Source: Planctomycetota bacterium (GTDB lineage: Bacteria > Planctomycetota > Phycisphaerae > Sedimentisphaerales > Anaerohalosphaeraceae). From it: a stretch of 13,103 nucleotides of DNA. The stretch lies in contig JAAYQH010000453.1 in the NCBI GenBank assembly GCA_012519365.1, forward strand, positions 1 through 13,103, in the 5' to 3' direction. Shown here piece after piece: positions 6,118-12,720 of the stretch. Under the pieces are notes generated by a model. The model saw only the letters and a list, made by a program, of their open reading frames with translations. It was not told where the DNA came from and did not search any database. Position numbers and translations under genes: made by a program. How positions within the stretch are numbered: the stretch's first letter is position 1; each line of letters starts with the position of its first letter.

Positions 6118-8087
6118 CAGTGGACACCTTTTTTGGCCAGATTCAGCAAGCCCCCCGCCAGCAGAATATTACGATCCCGTGAGGACAGCGTCAGTTTGCC
6201 TTTGAACTCAAATCCGCCGGTCGTATTGACAATCCGCACTTCATCAAGATTCTTGATCGTCTCGAGCAAGTCCGGAATCTCCAGCGCATCGCCGACATTG
6301 ATCCGGTCATAGTCGCTCGGATCGGCAAACTCAATCGGCACAATCGCGAAGTTAATCAAATTGGCCTTGTGAATACGTTCGATGCTTTTGGCCAGTACAG
6401 CCCGCACACCCAAATACATCGGACACAACGCCGCATGTTCGCGGCTGGAGCCTTGCCCGTAACTTTCGCCGCCGACAACCACGCCGCCGATACCTTGCTG
6501 CTTCAACGCAAGGGCGCGCTCGGCAAAGGTCGGCTGTCCCTCTTCGTTAAAGCAGTTAAATACATACCTGGAATACACCGGCACGTTCGAACGATACTTC
6601 AAAAACGGTCCGGCCGGCATAATATGATCGGTCGTAATCTTATCCCCGCATTTGAGCAGCACCTGTCCGTTCAGGGAGGCCGGCAGGGGTTTGGGCGATT
6701 CCGGCACAACGATGGTCGGGCCGCGATGAACCGTAATCTTACCGGCTATTTCCGGCGGCGGGGGGGCTTCAATCATTGAATCATCAACAAAAAACGTCGT
6801 TGGCAGTTTGATTTTCGGGTAGTGCAGGCCTATCAGTTCTGTTAATTTTCGCGGATCAGTAATCTCGCCCATCAACGCTGAGGTCGCCGCTGTTTCCGGA
6901 CTGACCAAATAGCATTGATCACCTTTGGTCCCCGTCCGCCCGGCAAAGTTGCGATTGAATGTCCGCAGCGTTACAACCCCGTCGGCCGGCGAAAACCCTT
7001 GCCCGATACACGGCCCGCAGGCCGATTCAAGAATCCGAGCGCCTGAGCCAATCAACTCGGCCAGCATCCCGTTCTGAGCCAGCATCAACAAGACCTGTCG
7101 GCTCCCCGGAGCGACGGCAAACTCCACCCCAGCATCGACAACGTGCCCTTTAAGAATCTCCCCGGCTATCATCAAATCCATAAAACTTGAGTTGGTACAG
7201 CTTCCAATAACCACTTGGGCAATCGGGCGTCCCTCAATTTCCGAAAACGGTTGGATATTGTCCGGCGATGAAGGACAGGCCGCCATGGGTTCCAGGTGCG
7301 ACAAATTGATCTGAATGACCCGATCGTATTCGGCGTTGGGATCGGCGTTTAGCGGCTGATAATCGTCCGCTCGTCCCTGAGCCTCCAAAAACGCCTGCGT
7401 CATGGAGTCGCTGGGAAAAATGCTCGTCGTTACACCAAGTTCAGCGCCCATATTTGTAATCGTTGCCCGCTGAGGGACCGTCAAGGTGCTCACACCCGGC
7501 CCAAAGTACTCCACTACACATCCGACGTTTCCTTTGGTCGTCAAGATGCGCAACAGCGTCAAGATCACATCCTTACTGGAGACCCATTCTTTCAGTTTGC
7601 CGGTCAACTCGACGCCGATCACCTTGGGACTGGTCAGATAAAACGCGCCTCCGCCCATGGCCGCGACCACATCCAGCCCGCCGGCGCCAATGGCCAGCAT
7701 CCCCAATCCGCCGCCGGTCGGCGTGTGCGAATCGCTTCCCAGCAGGGTCGCCCCCGGTTTGCCGAACCGCTCCAGATGAACCTGATGGCAAATCCCGTTG
7801 CCCGGCCGGGAGTGATACACCCCGCTACAAGCGGCGATGGTCTGAAGGTACAAATGGTCATTATGATTTTCCGGGCCGAACTGCGCCATATTGTGATCGA
7901 CATAACTGACCGATAAATCAGTCTTTACCCGACCGATTCCCATCGATTCAAACAGCAGGAACGCCGTGGTCCCGGTCGCATCCTGCGTCAGCGTCTGGTC
8001 GATTCGAATCCCGATCGGCTCGCCGGGACGAAGCTGTCCTTCCACAAGGTGGTTTTCAAGTATTTTATAAGTCAGTGTTTTCAGCAT
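6117..8087 (-). CDS. acn: Aconitate hydratase
   Basis: This 656-residue enzyme interconverts citrate and isocitrate through cis-aconitate in the TCA cycle, using a [4Fe-4S] cluster. Cluster cysteines are Cys297 (VIGSCTNSS) and Cys357 and Cys360 (ESACGPCIGQG). Substrate-binding segments include QDATGT (35-40), DHN (64-66), GSDSHTPTGGG (117-127) and RNFAGRTGT (379-387). The swivel domain carries GESYGQGSSREHAAL (540-554). The length and N-terminus (IRIDQTLTQDATGT) match the short aconitase type of Aquifex, Thermotoga and clostridia rather than the roughly 890-residue AcnA or AcnB. A LeuC or homoaconitase role is unlikely because the swivel domain is fused. The ATG has AGGAG (8094-8098) six bases upstream. 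It is the first gene of the acn-LOG-unknown-hisD operon; I found no convincing promoter in the 104-bp gap before it. Confidence 0.96.
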   Translation of the reverse strand: MLKTLTYKILENHLVEGQLRPGEPIGIRIDQTLTQDATGTTAFLLFESMGIGRVKTDLSVSYVDHNMAQFGPENHNDHLYLQTIAACSGVYHSRPGNGICHQVHLERFGKPGATLLGSDSHTPTGGGLGMLAIGAGGLDVVAAMGGGAFYLTSPKVIGVELTGKLKEWVSSKDVILTLLRILTTKGNVGCVVEYFGPGVSTLTVPQRATITNMGAELGVTTSIFPSDSMTQAFLEAQGRADDYQPLNADPNAEYDRVIQINLSHLEPMAACPSSPDNIQPFSEIEGRPIAQVVIGSCTNSSFMDLMIAGEILKGHVVDAGVEFAVAPGSRQVLLMLAQNGMLAELIGSGARILESACGPCIGQGFSPADGVVTLRTFNRNFAGRTGTKGDQCYLVSPETAATSALMGEITDPRKLTELIGLHYPKIKLPTTFFVDDSMIEAPPPPEIAGKITVHRGPTIVVPESPKPLPASLNGQVLLKCGDKITTDHIMPAGPFLKYRSNVPVYSRYVFNCFNEEGQPTFAERALALKQQGIGGVVVGGESYGQGSSREHAALCPMYLGVRAVLAKSIERIHKANLINFAIVPIEFADPSDYDRINVGDALEIPDLLETIKNLDEVRIVNTTGGFEFKGKLTLSSRDRNILLAGGLLNLAKKGVH

Positions 8088-8191
8088 GCTGAACTCCTCA
8101 AAAAGAGCAAACTTGTTTCAAAATGATATCCCTTCGAGAAATTGCCCTCTGGTCTTTACGAATTTCAAGCCCCAAAAAGGATATAATTTCC

Positions 8192-8629
8192 TTATTTCTG
8201 TTCTTCTTTCAAAATTTCAATCGCAATTGTGCCCAATTCGTTTTCGGCGCGGACACGCATGGCCTCAGCCTGCTCCAACAGCTCCGCTGCTTGCGGAGGC
8301 TGATAGGGTTCCATCTCAAATGTCCACACATACGCATCAACAATCCGCTTGGGCCAGAGCACCTCAGCCACAAAATCAAAACCCGGCTGGTCATGCAAGG
8401 GGCGTTCCAATTCACGGTGTGTGTTGAGCGTTTCATAGCCGGGCTTTTCAAGGCGAACCCGATAATCACCATACCAATTAAAGTTGACCGTTACCGGAGA
8501 AGCCCCGATTTCTTCATCGTTCAGCCATACAACCGCGCCTTCCGGCTCGGTCACAATCGTCAGACGCCGCTCAACGCAGCCAACCAAAAAGCCCATCAAA
8601 ACGGCTGAGAAAAGGATTAGCTTTCGCAT
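8192..8629 (-). CDS. PEGA-domain lipoprotein
   Basis: This 145-residue lipoprotein starts at the ATG at 8629-8627, with AAGGA five bases upstream; a longer frame from 8665 adds 12 unsupported residues. The N-terminus MRKLILFSAVLMGFLVGC ends in a lipobox (LVGC) with the lipidated Cys at position 18, so it is anchored in a membrane after signal peptidase II cleavage. Residues about 22-68 form a PEGA domain: RRLTIVTEPEGAVVWLNDEEIGASP, then an aromatic NFNWYGDYRVRLEKPGYETL. This surface-exposed beta-module is frequent in planctomycete envelope proteins. Residues about 108-145 look helical and charged (AAELLEQAEAMRVRAENELG). The gene lies 104 bp upstream of aconitase and may share a transcript with it. 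Its function is unknown beyond the envelope location. Confidence 0.85.
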   Translation of the reverse strand: MRKLILFSAVLMGFLVGCVERRLTIVTEPEGAVVWLNDEEIGASPVTVNFNWYGDYRVRLEKPGYETLNTHRELERPLHDQPGFDFVAEVLWPKRIVDAYVWTFEMEPYQPPQAAELLEQAEAMRVRAENELGTIAIEILKEEQK

Positions 8630-8677
8630 TATTGTCCTTAGCAAAATAATCAGCAATATGTCCATTCAATCGCTTAC

Positions 8678-8706
8678 AGAATACCAGCCACCCCGTCATA
8701 AATCAA
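8678..8706 (-). promoter_or_regulatory. Candidate promoter for the PEGA lipoprotein gene
   Basis: On the minus strand TTGATT (8706-8701), a 17-bp spacer and TATTCT (8683-8678) are seen, each matching four of six consensus bases. The predicted start near 8671 leaves about 42 nt before the ATG. The same promoter could drive the aconitase operon by read-through. Confidence 0.4.
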
Positions 8707-8779
8707 AGATTTTTACGGGTTGATGCCTAATTTGCGGGAGTGCGAGGATAGTTGTTTTCCGCTGCAGGAGGGCGGACCG

Positions 8780-8830
8780 ATGTCTCTGCGAACAGGTAAC
8801 GTCGGAGTCCTGTCGGCAAATCGGGATTGA
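8780..8830 (+). CDS. Possible 16-residue small ORF
   Basis: The ATG at 8780 has AGGAGGG (8766-8772) seven bases upstream, an essentially ideal ribosome-binding site. The frame encodes MSLRTGNVGVLSANRD and then a stop. The start codon lies inside the left arm of a 6-bp inverted repeat (8777-8782 with 8800-8805), which could limit access. There is no similarity I can name; a chance match to the ribosome-binding consensus remains possible. Confidence 0.2.
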   Translation: MSLRTGNVGVLSANRD

Positions 8831-8886
8831 TAATCGACAGCAAAGCTGCAAGAGATGTCTTTATTGCTGCTATACAAGGCAATAAA

Positions 8887-8914
8887 AAAAGCGACCCCAT
8901 AAAGGTCGCTTTTG
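8887..8914 (-). terminator. Intrinsic terminator downstream of the left PEP-CTERM gene
   Basis: GCGACC (8891-8896) pairs with GGTCGC (8904-8909) around a 7-nt loop. On the minus strand the stem is followed by seven T residues (8890-8884). On the plus strand only four T residues follow, so it is strongest for minus-strand transcripts arriving from 9017. Confidence 0.7.
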
Positions 8915-8938
8915 CAAATGATATAGCTATTTCGAGAC

Positions 8939-8998
8939 AAAAAAACTCCTTATCCCAAGAGAAAGGTCCTTAGGAAGATGCTCCTTTTGGATTAAGGT
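8939..8998 (-). terminator. Imperfect stem plus T-run, possible first terminator of the left PEP-CTERM gene
   Basis: On the minus strand CCTTAATCC (8998-8990) can pair imperfectly with GGGATAAGG near 8956-8948, and a run of seven T (8945-8939) follows shortly after. The enclosed loop is long (about 33 nt), with only weak inner pairing. It may act in tandem with the terminator at 8887-8914. Confidence 0.3.
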
Positions 8999-9016
8999 TC
9001 AAGCAGTCCGAATGTC

Positions 9017-9619
9017 TTATCCGCGTTTTCTGCCCAGCAACCCAACAACACCGCCCAGACCCAGCATCATCAACGTGGCCGGTTCGGGAACTGGCATAAT
9101 CGTCAGATTCGCGCTGGCCGTGAAATCGGCTGTGAAATCGCTTATCGGTGCCGGATCAATCTGGAACAGAATGCTCACCAACTCGCCAGAGTTATACCCC
9201 GGAGCAATTTCACTCTTTAGTGAACCTGCATCGAGGGTAACAATACCCGAGCCGCCCAGCAGCATACCTTCGTTCAGGCTTTCCAGCGTCAGTTCCTGCA
9301 AAACGCCGGACAGCAGGACAGAGCTGTCAGCGGCCGTGATGACAACCGTGCCGCTGCCGAAAACGCCGGAGGCCATGCCGCCTGCGCTGTTGTCAGCCAA
9401 CAGAACAGCATTCAAGACAAAGGACGCATCCGATACCGCCATTTGGCTGCCGCTCTCGTACTGGATCACTAATTCAATGGTGTCGGAAAGTGTCAACTGA
9501 CCCGATGCAAAGGTACTGGTGATATCAGCGCCGCTAATCGACGAAATATACTCGGCATGCAACGGAACTGACAACGACACTAAAGCAAGAATACACAACC
9601 CACACAGTGTCTTTTTCAT
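9017..9619 (-). CDS. PEP-CTERM sorting domain protein (left paralog)
   Basis: This 200-residue exported surface protein has a signal peptide at residues 1-22 (MKKTLCGLCILALVSLSVPLHA). It ends in a PEP-CTERM tag: VPEPAT (177-182), a hydrophobic segment and RKRG. Exosortase is expected to recognise this tag and process or anchor the protein at the cell envelope. The mature region is Ser/Thr/Gly-rich and predicted all-beta, with no Cys. It closely resembles the protein at 10037-10633 along its whole length, sharing ISGADI, LTLSDTIELV, DSSVLLSG, GMLLGGSG and PAPISDF. The function of the beta region is unknown. The ATG at 9619 is preferred because GGGAG lies upstream at suitable distance; a TTG at 9625 is also in frame. 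It has its own promoter, leader and terminators. Confidence 0.9.
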   Translation of the reverse strand: MKKTLCGLCILALVSLSVPLHAEYISSISGADITSTFASGQLTLSDTIELVIQYESGSQMAVSDASFVLNAVLLADNSAGGMASGVFGSGTVVITAADSSVLLSGVLQELTLESLNEGMLLGGSGIVTLDAGSLKSEIAPGYNSGELVSILFQIDPAPISDFTADFTASANLTIMPVPEPATLMMLGLGGVVGLLGRKRG

Positions 9620-9693
9620 CCCCAAATTCTCCCATAAAAAAAGTTTTTGTTTTTATACCTTTTTAGAGAGGTATATTTGCACACATCTCCCAT
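9616..9693 (-). CDS. Possible upstream ORF in the left PEP-CTERM leader
   Basis: An ATG at 9693-9691, about six bases after the predicted transcription start, opens a 25-codon frame. It ends in a TGA overlapping the PEP-CTERM start as ATGA. The encoded peptide is basic and aromatic, beginning MGDVCKYTSLKRYKNK. There is no ribosome-binding site, so it would be translated nearly leaderless. The exact ATGA overlap suggests translational coupling but may be accidental. Confidence 0.2.
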   Translation of the reverse strand: MGDVCKYTSLKRYKNKNFFYGRIWG

Positions 9694-9705
9694 AATGTTG
9701 CCTAC

Positions 9706-9734
9706 ATTCTACTGAAATCCCTGATAAATGTCAA
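9706..9734 (-). promoter_or_regulatory. Strong sigma-70 promoter for the left PEP-CTERM gene
   Basis: On the minus strand a perfect -35 TTGACA (9734-9729), a 17-bp spacer and a -10 TAGAAT (9711-9706, five of six) are seen. The predicted start near 9699 gives a leader of about 80 nt. The leader carries two copies of TATGGGAGA, at 9694-9686 and 9636-9628; the second contains the ribosome-binding site. Confidence 0.75.
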
Positions 9735-9969
9735 TAGGCTGCCTTATAAAAACTATCTAAACTCGACTAACTATTTACAAATAATGAGGTTAAAAAAATC
9801 AAAATTATTTTTTACGGGTCGATTTTTGGTTTTCGAATTGTCATTATTCAGTTCGTTCAGTAATTATTGCCCGCCTGGCGAAGGGGAAAAATCCGATCTG
9901 TCCGATTTTACACCAAGAAAAAAGTAAATTGTATATTCAAGACTTATTTTGTTTGTATTTCAGGGGCGC
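9735..9969. other. AT-rich intergenic spacer between the PEP-CTERM genes
   Basis: This stretch lies between the left gene's promoter and the right gene's terminator. It contains an AT-only imperfect inverted repeat near 9792-9815 and no ORF, RNA gene or promoter that I can support. Confidence 0.5.
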
Positions 9970-10011
9970 ATAAAAAATCTTCCCGATAGGTTTTTGCCTT
10001 CCGGGAAGATT
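9970..10011 (-). terminator. Strong intrinsic terminator of the right PEP-CTERM gene
   Basis: A perfect 10-bp inverted repeat, AATCTTCCCG (9976-9985) and CGGGAAGATT (10002-10011), encloses 16 nt. On the minus strand it is followed by a T-run (9976-9972). It lies 26 bp after the stop codon at 10037. Confidence 0.85.
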
Positions 10012-10036
10012 GATAAAACGTTCTTAAACTTTAGAA

Positions 10037-10633
10037 TTAATTGCGTTTGCGACGCAGTAATGCGCAGACACCCACACCCAGCAGGCTCAGGGTCGCCGGC
10101 TCCGGTATCGGCAGGAATGTCACATTAGTGCGACCGACATAGTCGCTTGAAAAATCGCTGATCGGAGCCGGATTGATCTGAAAGGTAATTGCCACCACGT
10201 CACCATCAATGGAATCGGCACCAATGGACGCCAGCAGCAGGGAATCACCATCGATCGTTACCGTTCCCGAACCACCCAGCAACATCCCCCCGGCAATCCC
10301 TTCAAGGACCAGATCCGTTACCTGACCACTCAGCAGAACTGAGCTGTCTGGGGCCGTGATCGTAAAGGTGCCTTGTCCGAATTCACCCTTGGCCTGCCCG
10401 CCGACACTGTAATCGGCCGTCAAATAGGCCGTCAATAAAAAAGTGGTATTGCTATAGGAAACTTGCGTCCCCTGTGTTACCACCAATTCTATGGTGTCGC
10501 TGAGCGTCAATACCCCGGAGGTATAACTGGTATTGATGTCCGCCCCGCTGATTGCTGTGACAATTGCAGCCTGTGCTCCCCCCGCGACCAGCAGGATAAT
10601 CGCGGTTAATACCATTACACTCTTTTTCTTCAT
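10037..10633 (-). CDS. PEP-CTERM sorting domain protein (right paralog)
   Basis: This 198-residue exported protein is the tandem paralog of the one at 9017-9619. Residues 1-23 are a signal peptide (MKKKSVMVLTAIILLVAGGAQAA). Residues 176-181 are IPEPAT, followed by a hydrophobic stretch and RRKRN, the PEP-CTERM tag read by exosortase. The core shares the same block order as its paralog: AISGADI, SGVLTLSDTIELV, LTADYSVGG, DSSVLLSG, GGMLLGGSGTVTIDG and FQINPAPISDFSSD. The two genes therefore come from a duplication, and the blocks mark one conserved beta-rich domain. The ATG at 10633 has GGAGAG six bases upstream; a GTG at 10654 is in frame but would make the signal peptide unnaturally long. The gene is monocistronic, with a strong promoter and terminator. 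Confidence 0.9.
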   Translation of the reverse strand: MKKKSVMVLTAIILLVAGGAQAAIVTAISGADINTSYTSGVLTLSDTIELVVTQGTQVSYSNTTFLLTAYLTADYSVGGQAKGEFGQGTFTITAPDSSVLLSGQVTDLVLEGIAGGMLLGGSGTVTIDGDSLLLASIGADSIDGDVVAITFQINPAPISDFSSDYVGRTNVTFLPIPEPATLSLLGVGVCALLRRKRN

Positions 10634-10779
10634 ACTAATCTCTCCCACGCTCAAATGTAGTTTGCTTTCCCTATTTCATCAATAGGATTCACGAGGGGAT
10701 GCGCAAGAGCACTCACTCTGCACCACCCCTTCCCCGCACACACACGTTACACTTACACACATACACACACTTTACACTT
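10634..10779 (-). promoter_or_regulatory. Long structured 5' leader of the right PEP-CTERM gene
   Basis: The predicted 146-nt leader starts in a GT-rich tract. An imperfect hairpin follows at 10729-10695: a GGGG/CCCC base, a GTGCA/TGCGC middle and a GAG/CTC top around TGAGTG. A second hairpin, CCTATT/AATAGG with a 5-nt loop, is at 10686-10670. The ribosome-binding site follows near the ATG. The folds are visible as complementary arms; a regulatory role is inferred only. Confidence 0.4.
10737..10770. repeat. Imperfect CA/GT dinucleotide tract
   Basis: The plus strand alternates CA with occasional TT interruptions over 34 bases, so the transcript of the right PEP-CTERM gene begins in GU-rich RNA. 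Alternating purine-pyrimidine tracts are prone to slippage and can adopt Z-form DNA. Confidence 0.6.
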
Positions 10780-10785
10780 TATTTT

Positions 10786-10814
10786 ACTGTACAGGAAAGG
10801 TGCGTTGGTGTCAA
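10786..10814 (-). promoter_or_regulatory. Sigma-70 promoter for the right PEP-CTERM gene
   Basis: On the minus strand a perfect -35 TTGACA (10814-10809), a 17-bp spacer and a -10 TACAGT (10791-10786, four of six) are seen. The predicted start is near 10779. The layout matches the promoter of the left paralog at 9706-9734. The bases from 10815 to 10910 further upstream are T-rich on the minus strand and show nothing else. Confidence 0.7.
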
Positions 10815-10910
10815 GACGATTTTCAAAAAAAACCAAAAAAACTAAAACTTCCTTAAAACAACAAAAGTAGGTCCAAAATATCTCTATATAGCCAAAGTGG
10901 AATTTTAGTC

Positions 10911-10938
10911 CTCTGGTGACGGTTAAACTGCGCCAGAG
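10911..10938 (-). terminator. Hairpin downstream of fliK, without a T-run
   Basis: CTCTGGTG (10911-10918) pairs with CGCCAGAG (10931-10938) through eight bases with one wobble, around a 12-nt loop. It starts about 38 bp after the fliK stop. No T-run follows, so it may be an mRNA end-protecting hairpin or a factor-dependent terminator rather than an intrinsic one. Confidence 0.35.
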
Positions 10939-10984
10939 CCGACGTCAGGTCCTTAAAGATGCCGACGCTTAGCTCCTTAAAGAT
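10938..10984. repeat. 23/24-bp imperfect tandem repeat spanning the fliK stop codon
   Basis: Unit 1 (10938-10960) and unit 2 (10961-10984) abut exactly. Both start GCCGACG and end TCCTTAAAGAT on the plus strand, differing by a few bases and one indel. Unit 2 contains the fliK stop codon. On the minus strand each unit carries TTTAAGGA, which resembles a stop codon followed by a ribosome-binding site. Confidence 0.7.
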
Positions 10985-12635
10985 AGAGATTAAGCCCTGT
11001 TGCGGAACCTGGATAATCAGTGAACCTGTCATCGACTTCTTTTTTTTGAGTCAAGCCGCTCGTGCGTTCTTTGGCGGTTGTCGGCGATCCGTTCTCGCTG
11101 TCAAATTGAGGATTCCGGCCGTCGCCCGTCGGATTATGCTCAGCACTGAACTGCTCGTTACGCGCCTGATGGCCCGCATTGTTGGCCCACGGGACGACTT
11201 CAATTCGCCGAACCTGGACACCGGCAGTTTCCATGGCCGCGGCAAGCTGTCCCAGCGATTGTTCGATGTCCTTTCGCGTGTCGGTCTTTTCCACCTCCAG
11301 CAGGCCCGTAATTTGGCCGTCGGTTTGGCGAAAAGTGATCCGAATCGCCCCCAGTGTTTCCGGCACAAGCATCATCCTCACCTGCGATTCGGCCCCGAAC
11401 GTTCGCAACTGAAGGGTCTGAACAATTTGATCAACCGGACGCACCCCTGCAGTCTCGCTAAGGCCTTTTGCTGCGGAAATTCCGGCTGTTACCGAAGACG
11501 ATTCTGCCGAGGTTGAAACAGCGGGCGAAGGGGTGAAGGATTCTGTGTTGCCGCTTGCCTCAGCCTGTCGGGTTTTGGCAGCCGAGCGAACGGCGTCATT
11601 TTGCAAAATTTTTTCAGCGGTTTGTTCCGCTTTCAAATCGGTTTTGGATTTAATATCGAACGGATCGGCGCCATTTTCAAGAGAACTGGTTAGCGCCGAT
11701 TTGAGCGATGATTTTTCTGCCGTCTCCGGTGAAAGGAAGGGGTAGGTGGTTTTATTACCGATGGGTATCGCCGCCGGCAGTGCGTTGCCCGTGTTCTGAG
11801 CGGTGTTTGTCGCGTTCCTATGGGCAGCGGCGGATGGCCGTTCGCCGGCAACAGTCTTATCTGTTTTCCCGTGAGCGGGCCCTGGGTCCCCTGGCCCATC
11901 GGTTGCTGGGCGAGTAGGGGGGAGCTTCGTTTTTTGCTCGGTGGCAACTGTGAAAGACGAATTGTTTTTTTGCTCCGAGGCCGAATCGTCTTTTCTTACC
12001 CCTTGAGGTCTTTGTTTTTCGCCGACGGTTTCGGTTACTGTCGCCGTTTTGTGCCCCTCGGCTCGATCAGACCCGTCAGCCAGATGTTTTGGGTCGGCTG
12101 AATCGGGGACATTGCTGGCCCCTGTCGCTGAAGGGCGTTGGTGGAAAGACGATTTTGTTTGAGTAAGAGAATGTGCAGCCTTGTTTTTGGGTGTCAATGC
12201 CTTCGGGTTTTCTGCCGGGGTTGCCGATGTCCTTGAGACACTCCGAAAGGTCTCGATGCCGCCCAACGGAAATACACCAGCCACCGTCATCGATTCGGCC
12301 TGGGCCTGCTGACGGGGGGGGTGCCTGTCCTTATCCTTATGTTCGATCTCAGCTTGTGAATCGTTTTTTTCAATATGTTTTTTCAGAGTGTGTTCAAAAA
12401 TGCTCTGTTCCTGTTGAGCAATGCGGTTTTCTGTGGACAGCCTATCCGCCCTTTCGTCGGTGATAATGTGCGCAGCCTCGGTGCCGGCGCGTTCTGCCGG
12501 CTGTCGTTGACGGTCGTTCTGTGGCCCGGCTAAAATTTCTTGCGAGGCACGAGTGAACGGTTCCAGCCCGTCCGACAAGGCGTTTCCTGCTGAAGGCGTT
12601 CTGGCCGGAGGCGTAACTACCATTTCGATACTCAT
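10977..12635 (-). CDS. fliK: Flagellar hook-length control protein, FliK-like
   Basis: The product is 552 residues. In the FliK family the long disordered N-terminus acts as a molecular ruler during hook assembly, and the C-terminal Flg_hook domain switches export specificity by contacting FlhB. Here residues about 1-390 are low-complexity and rich in Ser, Thr, Ala, Lys, Gln and Glu, with no membrane segment. Residues about 397-482 fit the Flg_hook domain: VDQIVQTLQLRTFG, then VRMMLVPETLGAIRITFRQ, GQITGLLEVEKTDTRKDIEQSL, and LAAAMETAGVQVRRIEV. The tail after it is again polar. The ATG at 12635 is chosen because the 18 residues before it in the longer frame are hydrophobic and overlap the promoter; GGAG lies 11 bases upstream. 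The neighbours are not flagellar, and no FlgD gene follows on the left. The family assignment rests on the C-terminal domain only. Confidence 0.8.
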   Translation of the reverse strand: MSIEMVVTPPARTPSAGNALSDGLEPFTRASQEILAGPQNDRQRQPAERAGTEAAHIITDERADRLSTENRIAQQEQSIFEHTLKKHIEKNDSQAEIEHKDKDRHPPRQQAQAESMTVAGVFPLGGIETFRSVSRTSATPAENPKALTPKNKAAHSLTQTKSSFHQRPSATGASNVPDSADPKHLADGSDRAEGHKTATVTETVGEKQRPQGVRKDDSASEQKNNSSFTVATEQKTKLPPTRPATDGPGDPGPAHGKTDKTVAGERPSAAAHRNATNTAQNTGNALPAAIPIGNKTTYPFLSPETAEKSSLKSALTSSLENGADPFDIKSKTDLKAEQTAEKILQNDAVRSAAKTRQAEASGNTESFTPSPAVSTSAESSSVTAGISAAKGLSETAGVRPVDQIVQTLQLRTFGAESQVRMMLVPETLGAIRITFRQTDGQITGLLEVEKTDTRKDIEQSLGQLAAAMETAGVQVRRIEVVPWANNAGHQARNEQFSAEHNPTGDGRNPQFDSENGSPTTAKERTSGLTQKKEVDDRFTDYPGSATGLNLYL

Positions 12636-12684
12636 CAGTTGCTTTACTCCGAAAAAGGTCTCTAAAATTACCCATATTGAAAGT

Positions 12685-12700
12685 AGCAAATACTATGCCA
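12685..12700 (-). promoter_or_regulatory. Sigma-54 (-24/-12) promoter for fliK
   Basis: On the minus strand TGGCATAGTATTTGCT (12700-12685) matches the sigma-54 consensus TGGCAC-N5-TTGCW, with the required ten bases between the GG and GC dinucleotides. Transcription would start near 12675, about 40 nt before the ATG at 12635. Sigma-54 control of hook and basal-body genes is well known in many flagellated bacteria, which supports both this call and the FliK assignment. Confidence 0.65.
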
Positions 12701-12720
12701 TATCTTTTTGCCGTGAAAGG

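Larger units (their letters stand above)
8707..8914 (+). other. Structured intergenic block, possible small RNA or small-protein gene
   Basis: This gene-free stretch holds several inverted repeats in succession. CCGATG/CGTCGG is at 8777-8782 and 8800-8805. CTGTCG/CGACAG is at 8810-8815 and 8835-8840. TTTATTGC/GCAATAAA is at 8860-8867 and 8879-8886. The GCGACC/GGTCGC terminator stem follows at 8891-8909. It also contains a 16-codon ORF with a consensus ribosome-binding site. Such density of perfect arms is unusual for plain spacer DNA. No known riboswitch, 6S, SRP or tmRNA core was recognised, and no strong plus-strand promoter was found. Confidence 0.3.

Noticed and set aside
6117-8087. 3-isopropylmalate dehydratase large subunit (LeuC)
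   Set aside because: The protein has a fused C-terminal swivel domain with YGQGSSREH and a length of about 650 residues, which fits aconitase.
8713-8940. 75-codon minus-strand ORF in the intergenic block
   Set aside because: It runs through a strong transcription terminator (8887-8914), has no ribosome-binding site and does not look like a protein.
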